Source: Pseudomonas sp. UBA1879 (GTDB lineage: Bacteria > Pseudomonadota > Gammaproteobacteria > Pseudomonadales > Pseudomonadaceae). Taken from it: 64,000 bases of DNA. A program made the translations under genes and the position numbers. The notes beneath the pieces were generated by a model, which was not told the origin of the DNA, did not search any database, and saw nothing but the letters and a program-made list of their open reading frames with translations. Below, piece by piece: positions 45,719 through 53,235 of the stretch. The DNA lies in contig NZ_DDHJ01000014.1 in NCBI RefSeq assembly GCF_002338065.1, positions 248,001-312,000 on the forward strand. The letters are read 5' to 3'. How positions within the stretch are numbered: position 1 is the stretch's first letter; every line of letters begins with the position of its first letter.

Positions 45719-46618
45719 ATGAGCCGAGACCTCCCCCCACTGAACGCATTGCGAGCCTTTGAGGCAACCGCGCGACTCAACAGCGTTAGTCAAGCCGCCG
45801 AACAGCTGCACGTTACCCATGGTGCGGTCAGCCGACAGTTGAAAGTGCTGGAAGAACACTTGGGCGTCAGCCTGTTCAGTAAAGACGGGCGCGGCTTGAA
45901 ACTCACAGATGCTGGGGTGCGATTGCGCGATGCCAGCGGCGAAGCCTTCGACCGCTTGCGTCATGTATGTGCCGAGTTGAGTAGGGGCAGCGGCGACGCG
46001 CCATTCGTGCTGGGGTGTTCGGGAAGCCTGCTTGCGCGCTGGTTCATTCCGCGCTTGGGGCGGCTGAATGCCGACTTGCCGGACCTGCGTTTGCACCTGT
46101 CAGCAGGCGAAGGTGATCTCGACCCGCGACGCCCCGGTCTGGACGCACTGCTGGTCTTCGCAGAGCCGCCGTGGCCCTCCGACATGCAAGTATTTGAACT
46201 GGTAAGTGAACGCATCGGCCCGGTATTGAGCCCCCACTTCTCGCGCTTTGAAGCGCTGAAAGGCGCGCCTGCAGAAGCGTTGCTTAACGAAGCACTGCTT
46301 CAGACGTCGTCGCGCCCACAAGCTTGGCCCAGCTGGGCGATGCAGAACGGCATTGATCCCGACGCGCTGGATTACGGTCAAGGCTTTGAACATCTTTATT
46401 ATTTGCTGGAGGCCGCTGTGTCGGGCCTGGGCATCGCCATCGCGCCAGAACCGCTGGTGGCCGATGACTTGAAAGCCGGACGCCTCGCTGCGCCCTGGGG
46501 TTTCAGCGAAACCCCGGCGCAACTGGCGTTATGGGTGCCTAAACGCTCCGCCGACGGGCGCGCCCAGCAGCTGGCTCAATGGCTCAAGCAGGAGCTGGCG
46601 CGTTCAGGTCGGTCCTGA
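45719..46618 (+). CDS. trpI: LysR-type activator of trpBA
   Basis: A 299-residue LysR protein with the N-terminal LNALRAFEATARLNSVSQAAEQLHVTHGAVSRQ pattern (shown in part: SQAAEQLHVTHGAVSRQLK). Location divergent from trpB identifies it as TrpI, the indoleglycerol-phosphate-responsive activator. Convergent with the DUF883 gene 12 bases away. Confidence 0.95.
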   Translation: MSRDLPPLNALRAFEATARLNSVSQAAEQLHVTHGAVSRQLKVLEEHLGVSLFSKDGRGLKLTDAGVRLRDASGEAFDRLRHVCAELSRGSGDAPFVLGCSGSLLARWFIPRLGRLNADLPDLRLHLSAGEGDLDPRRPGLDALLVFAEPPWPSDMQVFELVSERIGPVLSPHFSRFEALKGAPAEALLNEALLQTSSRPQAWPSWAMQNGIDPDALDYGQGFEHLYYLLEAAVSGLGIAIAPEPLVADDLKAGRLAAPWGFSETPAQLALWVPKRSADGRAQQLAQWLKQELARSGRS

Positions 46619-46630
46619 TTCGAGGCTGAA

Positions 46631-46957
46631 TCAGTTGCCGCGTTTGCACAGCAGGTACGCGGCCAGCAGGCCGACTGCACCAACGGCAACACCGGCTGTT
46701 GTCCAAGGGTGTTCTTGCGCGTAGTCGCGAGTGGCCACGCTCGCTTCGCGAGTTTTTACTTTCGCGTCTTCGTAGACATCGCTCAGCAGGCTGCGCGAAT
46801 GGCTGAGTGCGCTTTCAGCGTTGGCTTTCAGGGTCTTCAAGGTTTTCCGCGACTCGTCCGAAGCATCTGACTTCAAGCTTTCCAGCGACTTGAGCAGACT
46901 TTCGATCTCAGCTTCCATACTTTGCAAAGACGCTTTACGGGATGACGTGAATGCCAT
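46631..46957 (-). CDS. DUF883 (ElaB/YqjD) membrane-anchored protein
   Basis: A 108-residue protein with a helical, heptad-like N-terminal region (SLQSMEAEIESLLKSLESL) and a C-terminal membrane anchor TTAGVAVGAVGLLAAYLLC. ElaB/YqjD relatives in E. coli bind ribosomes at the inner membrane in stationary phase; that role is only inferred. CAGGAG precedes the ATG. Confidence 0.9.
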   Translation of the reverse strand: MAFTSSRKASLQSMEAEIESLLKSLESLKSDASDESRKTLKTLKANAESALSHSRSLLSDVYEDAKVKTREASVATRDYAQEHPWTTAGVAVGAVGLLAAYLLCKRGN

Positions 46958-47133
46958 GATTTGACTCTCCTGCAGTGATGAGTGGCGTGTGTTGATTCCG
47001 ACTACAGGGTTTTCAGAAAGTGCAGTGTGGTTTTCCCGCGTGGTTATTTATGAACTTTTTAGCCGCTTGTCACGCCAGACGTAGGGAGACTTTTCACTGC
47101 TACGCTCCCTTCGGAGCCATCTGGAGATCTGCC

Positions 47134-47349
47134 ATGTCTGAACATCACACATACAAACTGCTTGAACTGGTCGGCTCGTCGACCACCAGCACTGATGACG
47201 CCATCCAGAACGCCATCGCCCGGGCGGCGGAGACCGTGAAATACCTGGAATGGTTCGAGGTGCTGGAAACCCGCGGCCACATCCAGGACGGCAAGGTTGC
47301 GCACTTCCAAGTGACCATCAAAGTCGGCTTCCGCATCGATCCTAGCTGA
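47134..47349 (+). CDS. Dodecin
   Basis: A 71-residue flavin-storage protein that assembles as a dodecamer. The whole length matches the family: YKLLELVGSSTTSTDDAIQN and the aromatic KYLEWFEVLETRGH containing the flavin-stacking Trp. GGAG lies about nine bases before the ATG at 47134. Confidence 0.95.
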   Translation: MSEHHTYKLLELVGSSTTSTDDAIQNAIARAAETVKYLEWFEVLETRGHIQDGKVAHFQVTIKVGFRIDPS

Positions 47350-47493
47350 TGAACTTTTGCGCTGGCTGAATGCCACAACCTTCGCTACACGTGACGCGCC
47401 GTTCGTGAATGCGGACGCGAGGATCATGTGAACGGGCCGCTCGATTGAGCGGCTTCTTACGCTTGAAAAGTGCCTGACGAGGGAGTGTGACCG

Positions 47494-47718
47494 ATGAAGA
47501 AGATTCTTTTGGCGGTAGGGTTGTTAAGCATTGCGGGCACCACCTTCGCAGCCGGCAAATCGTGCGACGACGTGAAAGCGGATATCGACGCGAAGATCAA
47601 AGCCAAGGGCGTGGCGTCTTACACCCTGGAAGCGGTTGATAAGGGCAGCGCGGCGGACGCAAAAGTCGTCGGCACCTGCGACGGCGGCAGCAAGGAAATG
47701 GTCTATAAACGCGGCTGA
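47494..47718 (+). CDS. DUF1161 periplasmic protein, copy 1
   Basis: A 74-residue secreted protein: signal peptide to FAAG, then KSCDDVKADIDAKIKAKGV and VGTCDGGSKEMVY with two conserved Cys that could form a disulfide. A paralogue is encoded at 49792-50025. A strong terminator follows. Function unknown. Confidence 0.9.
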   Translation: MKKILLAVGLLSIAGTTFAAGKSCDDVKADIDAKIKAKGVASYTLEAVDKGSAADAKVVGTCDGGSKEMVYKRG

Positions 47719-47737
47719 TTCAGCCCGTTGCTCCACA

Positions 47738-47767
47738 AAAAAACCGACGCGTAGGCGTCGGTTTTTT
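47738..47767 (+). terminator. Terminator after DUF1161 copy 1
   Basis: AAAACCGACGC pairs with GCGTCGGTTTT around GTAG, followed by TTATT. Strong intrinsic terminator 20 bases after the stop codon. Confidence 0.92.
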
Positions 47768-47780
47768 ATTGGAGGGCGGT

Positions 47781-47926
47781 CCTGTTGGAGTGAGCTTGCT
47801 CGCGATAAGGTTGTATCAAGCAACATCTAGGGTGCTGACACATCGCAATCGCGAGCAAGCTCGCTCCTACAGGTCACATGGAACACCGACGTACGCCGAT
47901 CGCGGGACAAGCCACGCTCCTACAGT
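47781..47926. repeat. Three REP units (mixed subtypes)
   Basis: A pair CCTGTTGGAGTGAGCTTGCT.../inverted GATTGCGAGCAAGCTCGCTCC-type copy (47781-47872) is followed by a single unit of the other subtype (GATCGCGGGACAAGCCACGC, 47899-47926). This mixed array lies between DUF1161 and the convergent oxidoreductase. Confidence 0.85.
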
Positions 47927-47939
47927 TTGAAGGCGGTGA

Positions 47940-48941
47940 TCACCCCTTGGCCACCTGCGCCAGAATCTCGTACGAACGCAGCCGGTCCGCGTGTTCGTAC
48001 ATGTCACAGGTGAAGATCAGCTCGTCGGCGTCCGTCTGCTCCAGCAAGACATCCAGCTTGGCGCGAATTTTCTCCGGGCCGCCGACCATCGCCAATCCGA
48101 GGAAATCCATCACGGCTTCACGTTCATGGGGCAGCCACAGGCCATTCATGCTTTCAACAGGCGGCTTCTGCATCAGGCTCTGCCCGCGCATGAGGTTGAG
48201 AATGCGCTGGTACACCGACGTCACCAAGTAATCCGCTTGCTCGTCGGTGTCGGCTGCCGACAGAGGCACGCCAAGCATTACGTAAGGTTTGTCGAGTACA
48301 TCGGAGGGCTGGAAGTGATTGCGATAGACGCGAATCGCTTCGTGCATGAAACGTGGCGCGAAGTGCGAGGCGAAGGCATAGGGCAAGCCCCGCTGACCGG
48401 CCAATTGCGCGCTGAACAGGCTTGAACCCAGCAGCCAGATGGGCACATTGGTGTTGGTGCCTGGGACGGCAACGACGCGCTGATGGGGCTGGCGTGGGCC
48501 GAGATAATTCATCAGCTCAGCGACATCATCGGGAAAGTCGTCGGCGCTGCCAGAGCGCTCACGGCGCAGGGCGCGGGCGGTCATCTGGTCGGAGCCGGGT
48601 GCACGGCCAAGGCCCAGATCGATTCGGCCCGGATAGAGACTCTCCAGCGTGCCGAACTGTTCGGCAATCACCAACGGCGCATGGTTAGGCAGCATCACGC
48701 CGCCAGAGCCGACGCGAATGGTCGACGTGCCACCGGCGAGATACGCCAGCAGGACCGACGTCGCGGAGCTGGCGATGCCGTCCATGTTGTGGTGTTCAGC
48801 CACCCAGAAACGGTTGTAACCCCATTTCTCAGCGTGTTGCGCCAGATCCAGCGAATTTCGCAGCGACAGGGCTGGGCCCTTGTCCTCGCGCACCGGAACC
48901 AGATCGAGCATGGAAATCTTCACATCAGCTAAGCGTTTCAT
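47940..48941 (-). CDS. Luciferase-like (LLM) flavin-dependent oxidoreductase
   Basis: A 333-residue TIM-barrel oxidoreductase of the bacterial-luciferase-like class (YhbW type). It has ISMLDLVPVREDKGP, FWVAEHHNMDGIASSAT, VGSGGVMLPNHAPLVIAEQF and LYPGRIDLGLGRAPG. I chose the ATG at 48941, where similarity begins; the frame is open 65 codons further without conserved sequence. Substrate unknown. Confidence 0.9.
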   Translation of the reverse strand: MKRLADVKISMLDLVPVREDKGPALSLRNSLDLAQHAEKWGYNRFWVAEHHNMDGIASSATSVLLAYLAGGTSTIRVGSGGVMLPNHAPLVIAEQFGTLESLYPGRIDLGLGRAPGSDQMTARALRRERSGSADDFPDDVAELMNYLGPRQPHQRVVAVPGTNTNVPIWLLGSSLFSAQLAGQRGLPYAFASHFAPRFMHEAIRVYRNHFQPSDVLDKPYVMLGVPLSAADTDEQADYLVTSVYQRILNLMRGQSLMQKPPVESMNGLWLPHEREAVMDFLGLAMVGGPEKIRAKLDVLLEQTDADELIFTCDMYEHADRLRSYEILAQVAKG

Positions 48942-49226
48942 AGGCCGTGGTGAATCCTCTTGGGAGGCTGGCCGGGCGCCTGAAAACAACGGCGGGGGCA
49001 CAAAGCCTGCGTTAAGCCTAAACATTTGCGTTAAGGCCTTAGGATAGGGCCGGATTTTGAGGTTGCAATGGGTAACGCGAAATTTCCTACTAATTTGGTC
49101 GGAATTATCTCGCTGAGCATCGGAAATAAAGCACACATGTCACAACCGTTGAACTAACTCCCGCCTACACTCCTCAGACTTTTGGTCCATGTGCGAGACA
49201 TCGCATTCATTTCATGAGGAGACACC

Positions 49227-49658
49227 ATGAGCATCGTCAAGAAAGCGTCCGCCCACTGGGAAGGTGACCTGAAGTCCGGTATCGGCAGCATCTCCACAGA
49301 AACCGGCGTCCTGCGCGACGCACCCTATGGCTTCAAGGCCCGTTTCGAAGGTGGCAAGGGCACTAACCCTGAAGAACTGATCGGCGCGGCCCATGCGGGT
49401 TGCTTCTCGATGGCCCTGTCGATGATCCTCGGCGGCGCGAACCTGAAGGCCGAGAGCATCGACACCCAAGCCGAAGTCACCCTTGACCAGGATGGCGAAG
49501 GCTTTTCGATCACTGCTGTGCACCTGATCCTGAAAGCCAAAGTGCCAGGCGCCACTCAGCAGCAGTTCGACGAGCTGACCGCTAAAGCCAAAGAAGGCTG
49601 CCCGGTGTCGAAAGTGCTGAACGCCAAGATCACGCTGGATGCCACGCTGCTAAGCTGA
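49227..49658 (+). CDS. osmC: OsmC-family peroxiredoxin
   Basis: A 143-residue thiol peroxidase that detoxifies organic hydroperoxides. The two catalytic cysteines are visible in AAHAGCFSMAL and AKEGCPVSKVL, and the N-terminal KKASAHWEGDLKSGIGSIS fits OsmC rather than Ohr. GAGG precedes the ATG. Usually induced by osmotic and stationary-phase signals. Confidence 0.95.
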   Translation: MSIVKKASAHWEGDLKSGIGSISTETGVLRDAPYGFKARFEGGKGTNPEELIGAAHAGCFSMALSMILGGANLKAESIDTQAEVTLDQDGEGFSITAVHLILKAKVPGATQQQFDELTAKAKEGCPVSKVLNAKITLDATLLS

Positions 49659-49678
49659 TCCTGCGCTGATGCAACATT

Positions 49679-49711
49679 CAGATGACCCGCGCAGGCGGGT
49701 CATCTGCGTTT
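49679..49711 (+). terminator. Hairpin after osmC
   Basis: CAGATGACCCGC pairs perfectly with GCGGGTCATCTG around a four-base loop and is followed by a weak T tract (CGTTTC). Likely osmC transcript end. Confidence 0.7.
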
Positions 49712-49791
49712 CGACCCCTTGAGAACCGGTACACGCGAGCAAGGTCATATGAAGTGCCGCTGCGACCCGCAAGGCATCGAAGGAGTCGAAC

Positions 49792-50025
49792 ATGAAACGT
49801 ATCGCTACCACCCTCATCCTCGCTGCGCTGACCACTAGCGTGTTCGCCGCGCCCAAGCCCTGCGATGAACTCAAGGCAGAAATCGAAGCCAAGATCCAGG
49901 CGCAGAACGTCAGCTCTTACACCCTCGAGGTCGTTGGCAACGAAGAGGTTCACGATCAGAACATGGTCGTGGGCACATGTGAAAACGGCACGAAGAAGAT
50001 CATCTATCAGAAGAATGATCGATAG
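49792..50025 (+). CDS. DUF1161 periplasmic protein, copy 2
   Basis: A 77-residue secreted paralogue of 47494-47718: signal peptide to VFAAP, then KPCDELKAEIEAKIQAQNV and VVGTCENGTKKIIYQ with the same two Cys. AAGGAG precedes the ATG. The two copies bracket the oxidoreductase and osmC genes. Confidence 0.9.
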   Translation: MKRIATTLILAALTTSVFAAPKPCDELKAEIEAKIQAQNVSSYTLEVVGNEEVHDQNMVVGTCENGTKKIIYQKNDR

Positions 50026-50091
50026 TTACTAGTCGATATTGATCCACTGTAAGAGCGCATCAGCAGGGGACTTCGGGCCAATGCTGGACCT

Positions 50092-50185
50092 CTGTGGGAG
50101 TGAGCTTGCTCACAAATGCGGTTTTAACCCGCTGCCTATCTTGGGAATGTAATGGCTTTTTCGTGAGCAAGCTCACTCGCACAGG
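50092..50185. repeat. REP inverted pair
   Basis: CTGTGGGAGTGAGCTTGCTC...ACAAATGCGG with an inverted TTTCGTGAGCAAGCTCACTC copy between DUF1161 copy 2 and the lipoprotein gene. Confidence 0.85.
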
Positions 50186-50220
50186 TCAAGGGGTAGACGC
50201 AATGCCGTGCTGCTCCGGCC

Positions 50221-50637
50221 TTACGGAATACAAAAGATCTGCCCCTCTTCCGCCAACACCCTGCGCTGTTCATCCCGTAATTGCGCATCGATGCTGTTGG
50301 CAATGTGGCGGACGTCCAGGCGATAGCGGTGGCCTGCTTCGAAGTGGTCATAGTTGATCGTCACGTAACAGGTCAGTTCGTTGTAAATGTCCATCGACAG
50401 CCCCAACCCGCCCGGTGCGTACTCATAGTCGTAACGCACTTCCAGCTTGTGTTTGCCCGGCGTCACCTGAAAATAGCGGCCGTCTTCTGTCCTGACGCCG
50501 TCGAGCTTGTCGGCCATCAAGGTCTTGCCGGTGAAGGTGTGCAGGTCGACCCAAGCCTGTTGCGGGTCCACCGCAGGCAACGGGCCTGCGCATCCGGCCA
50601 ACAGGCTCAGGGCAATGATCGACAGGGGCACGCGCAT
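50221..50637 (-). CDS. Predicted lipoprotein of unknown function
   Basis: A 138-residue protein with a lipobox (SLLAGC, Cys 16) after a short signal peptide. The mature part has beta-rich character (GRYFQVTPGKHKLEVRYDYE, YVTINYDHFEAGHRYRLDVR), resembling small PEGA-like or carbohydrate-binding folds. I do not recognise a named family. Divergent from the aminopeptidase gene with 105 bases between them. Confidence 0.8.
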   Translation of the reverse strand: MRVPLSIIALSLLAGCAGPLPAVDPQQAWVDLHTFTGKTLMADKLDGVRTEDGRYFQVTPGKHKLEVRYDYEYAPGGLGLSMDIYNELTCYVTINYDHFEAGHRYRLDVRHIANSIDAQLRDEQRRVLAEEGQIFCIP

Positions 50638-50742
50638 GACAGACTCCGCATTCAGGCAAGTGAAAAGGGGGGTTGCGACAAAGGTCGGCTCTCCGGCATA
50701 ACGCTGGGGGCAACCCTTTTATTCCGATGTTAAGGCCGCGGC

Positions 50743-51810
50743 ATGAATCGATTGAATATCTCGTGGTTCCGGCGCGGCATGCAGATGCTGGCGATTTTAC
50801 TCCTCAGCGGTTGTTCCAGTCTTTCCTATTACACGCAGTTAGCCAGCGGGCAATTGGCTTTGTTGCGCGCCCGCGAGCCGGTGGCCGACGTGATCGCTGA
50901 TCCGCAACGCGACCCCACATTGCGCGATCGCCTGCGCACGTCGCAGCAAGCCCGCGAGTTCGCCAGCCACCACCTGCATCTGCCGGATAACCGGAGCTAT
51001 CGACTGTTCGCCGACATTCATCGCCGATACGTGGTCTGGAACGTCTTCGCCACGGGTGAGTTCTCGCTAGACCCTGTGACCCACTGCTTCCCCATTGCAG
51101 GCTGCGTCGCCTATCGCGGGTATTACAACCAAGACGCGGCGCGGGGCGAAGCGGCGTTGCAGAAACTCGACGGCAAGGACGTCTACGTCAGCGGTGTCGA
51201 GGCGTATTCGACGCTGGGTTGGTTTGACGATCCGATCATCAGCTCAATGATGAACTGGGGTGATGAACGCTTGGCGACATTGATCTTTCACGAGCTGGCG
51301 CATCAGCGGTTTTACGTTAAGGATGACACTGAGTTCAATGAGTCCTACGCCACCTTCGTTGAGCAAGAAGGCACCCGACAATGGCGCGCCGCGCGTGGGA
51401 TGCCGGCTGAGACGGCGTCGTCCGAAACGCAGCGTAGAGACCAGCTGACGCAGTTAGTGCTCAATACGCGAGATCGCCTGAAAACGCTGTACGCCACGCC
51501 GCTGAGTCCTGAAATCATGCGCGAGCGCAAAGCTGCCGAATTCGAACGCTTGCGCAGTGAGTACCGGCACTTGCGTGACACTCAATGGGGCGGCGACCCA
51601 CGCTTCGACAGCTGGGTTTATGCGCCAATGAACAATGCCCGATTGCTGCCGATCGGGCTGTATGACCAGTGGACGCCTGCGTTCGCGGCGCTGTTCAAGC
51701 AGGTGAAGGGGGATTGGTCTGCGTTCTTCAACGCTGTCGAGAAGATGGGGGGATTGCCCCAGGATGAACGCAAGGCCGCGTTGGAGAAGCTGCTTAAGTC
51801 TGCGGACTGA
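50743..51810 (+). CDS. Zinc aminopeptidase-like lipoprotein
   Basis: A 355-residue protein with a lipobox (LLLSGCSS) and a zinc-peptidase HELAH motif (H183 and H187) followed by the downstream glutamate in FNESYATFVEQEG. It matches the putative aminopeptidase family (DUF2265/PF10023). Probably anchored in the envelope. Substrate unknown. Confidence 0.88.
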   Translation: MNRLNISWFRRGMQMLAILLLSGCSSLSYYTQLASGQLALLRAREPVADVIADPQRDPTLRDRLRTSQQAREFASHHLHLPDNRSYRLFADIHRRYVVWNVFATGEFSLDPVTHCFPIAGCVAYRGYYNQDAARGEAALQKLDGKDVYVSGVEAYSTLGWFDDPIISSMMNWGDERLATLIFHELAHQRFYVKDDTEFNESYATFVEQEGTRQWRAARGMPAETASSETQRRDQLTQLVLNTRDRLKTLYATPLSPEIMRERKAAEFERLRSEYRHLRDTQWGGDPRFDSWVYAPMNNARLLPIGLYDQWTPAFAALFKQVKGDWSAFFNAVEKMGGLPQDERKAALEKLLKSAD

Positions 51811-51818
51811 CCTTGGCC

Positions 51819-51909
51819 TTGTAGGCGCGCGCTTGCCCGCGATGACGGCGTGTCAGTCAGCATCTCTTTTCTCAGGCACGGCGTCTTCGCGGGCAAGCGC
51901 GCGTACAGG
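51819..51909. repeat. REP-like inverted pair, divergent subtype
   Basis: TTGTAGGCGCGCGCTTGCCC...GCGATGACGGCG and its inverted copy (CTTCGCGGGCAAGCGCGCGTAC) between the aminopeptidase and HAD genes. Confidence 0.8.
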
Positions 51910-51919
51910 TTCTGCCGCG

Positions 51920-52573
51920 TTAGAGAGGTTTGAGAAAAGCCTGATGTAAGGCTGGCAGTGACTCAAAATGATACGTCGGCGCCTCAGCCTCAAGCTCCTC
52001 GCGGCTGCCGAACCCATAACCCACCGCTGCCACGTCCAGCCCATTGCGTTTGCCGCCGATCAAATCGTGTTTGCGATCGCCGATCATCAACGTCTGCTGG
52101 GGATCAAGCTTTTCTTCGTCCAGCAAATGCCGAATCAGCTCGACCTTGTCGGTGCGCGTGCCGTCCAGCTCGCTGCCGTAGATCAGCTTGAAGTGCCGGG
52201 CGAAGTCGAAGTGGCGGGCGATTTCATGGGCGAACACCCATGGCTTGGACGTCGCGATGAACAGCGTGCGGCCTTGGCTCGACAGCAGGTCCAGTAGCTC
52301 GAATACGCCATCAAACACCCGATTTTCGTACAGCCCGGTCACCTTGAAACGCTTGCGGTAGAAACCCACCGCCTCCCAGGCCCTGGCTTCGTCGAAGTCG
52401 TACGCACGCATGAACTGCTGCAACAGGGGCGGCCCGATGAAGTGTTCGAGCCGAGTGATGTCCGGTTCATCGATGCCCAGTTTGCTCAGGGCGAATTGAA
52501 TCGAACGGGTGATGCCTTCGCGCGGGTCGGTCAGGGTGCCGTCCAGGTCGAACAGAATATTCTGGTAATGCAT
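51920..52573 (-). CDS. HAD-family phosphatase (Gph-like)
   Basis: A 217-residue hydrolase with nucleophile motif ILFDLDGTLTDP, motif II FIATSKP, and motif IV MIGDRKHDLIGGKRNG. The cap and length fit phosphoglycolate phosphatase-like enzymes, but the substrate is not fixed by sequence. By order it corresponds to P. aeruginosa PA0065. Followed upstream by the gamma-carbonic anhydrase gene on the same strand. Confidence 0.9.
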   Translation of the reverse strand: MHYQNILFDLDGTLTDPREGITRSIQFALSKLGIDEPDITRLEHFIGPPLLQQFMRAYDFDEARAWEAVGFYRKRFKVTGLYENRVFDGVFELLDLLSSQGRTLFIATSKPWVFAHEIARHFDFARHFKLIYGSELDGTRTDKVELIRHLLDEEKLDPQQTLMIGDRKHDLIGGKRNGLDVAAVGYGFGSREELEAEAPTYHFESLPALHQAFLKPL

Positions 52574-52595
52574 GGGTTCCCTCGTTTCGGGCAGA

Positions 52596-53144
52596 TCAGC
52601 AGGGCCTGTCGAAACCTTCAGCCAAGTGCTGATCCTTGAGCTTCACGTAATTGGTCGCGCTGTACGGGAAGAAGGCAATTTCCTTTTCCGTCAGCGGGCG
52701 GACCTGCTTCACCGGGCGACCCACGTACAGAAATCCGCTCTCCAGACGCTTGCCCGGCGGCACCAGACTGCCCGCGCCAATGATCACTTCATCCTCGACC
52801 ACGGCGCCGTCCATGATGGTCGTGCCCATGCCGATCAGAATCCGATTGCCGACGGTGCAGCCGTGAAGCATGACTTTGTGGCCGATAGTGACCTCGTCGC
52901 CGATCAGCAGCGGGAAGCCATCCGGGTTGAATGGCCCGGCGTGGGTGATGTGCAACACGCTGCCGTCCTGAACGCTGGTGCGCGCGCCAATGCGGATGCG
53001 GTGCATGTCGCCGCGAATCACCGTCAGCGGCCAGACCGAACTGTCTGCACCGATTTCGACGTCGCCAATGACAACCGCCGAATGGTCGACGAAAGCCCGT
53101 TCGCCAAGGGCTGGGGTGTGATGCTGAAACGTGCGAATGGCCAC
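52596..53144 (-). CDS. Gamma-carbonic anhydrase family protein (YrdA-like)
   Basis: A 182-residue left-handed beta-helix hexapeptide-repeat protein. Metal-ligand histidines appear in DGSVLHITHAG and IGHKVMLHGCTVG. The GTG at 53144 is chosen because AAGGAG lies seven bases upstream and MAIRTFQHHTP is the family start. Many members bind zinc but show little or no carbonic anhydrase activity. Divergent from prlC. Confidence 0.92.
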   Translation of the reverse strand: MAIRTFQHHTPALGERAFVDHSAVVIGDVEIGADSSVWPLTVIRGDMHRIRIGARTSVQDGSVLHITHAGPFNPDGFPLLIGDEVTIGHKVMLHGCTVGNRILIGMGTTIMDGAVVEDEVIIGAGSLVPPGKRLESGFLYVGRPVKQVRPLTEKEIAFFPYSATNYVKLKDQHLAEGFDRPC

Positions 53145-53235
53145 GATAGGCTCCTTCTCTGGCACTGATTAGCTGCGGTCAGCGCCGATTGTAATTAAGA
53201 TGCTCAGGTGTTTCTTCCAGCCAAGGTGCCAAACC

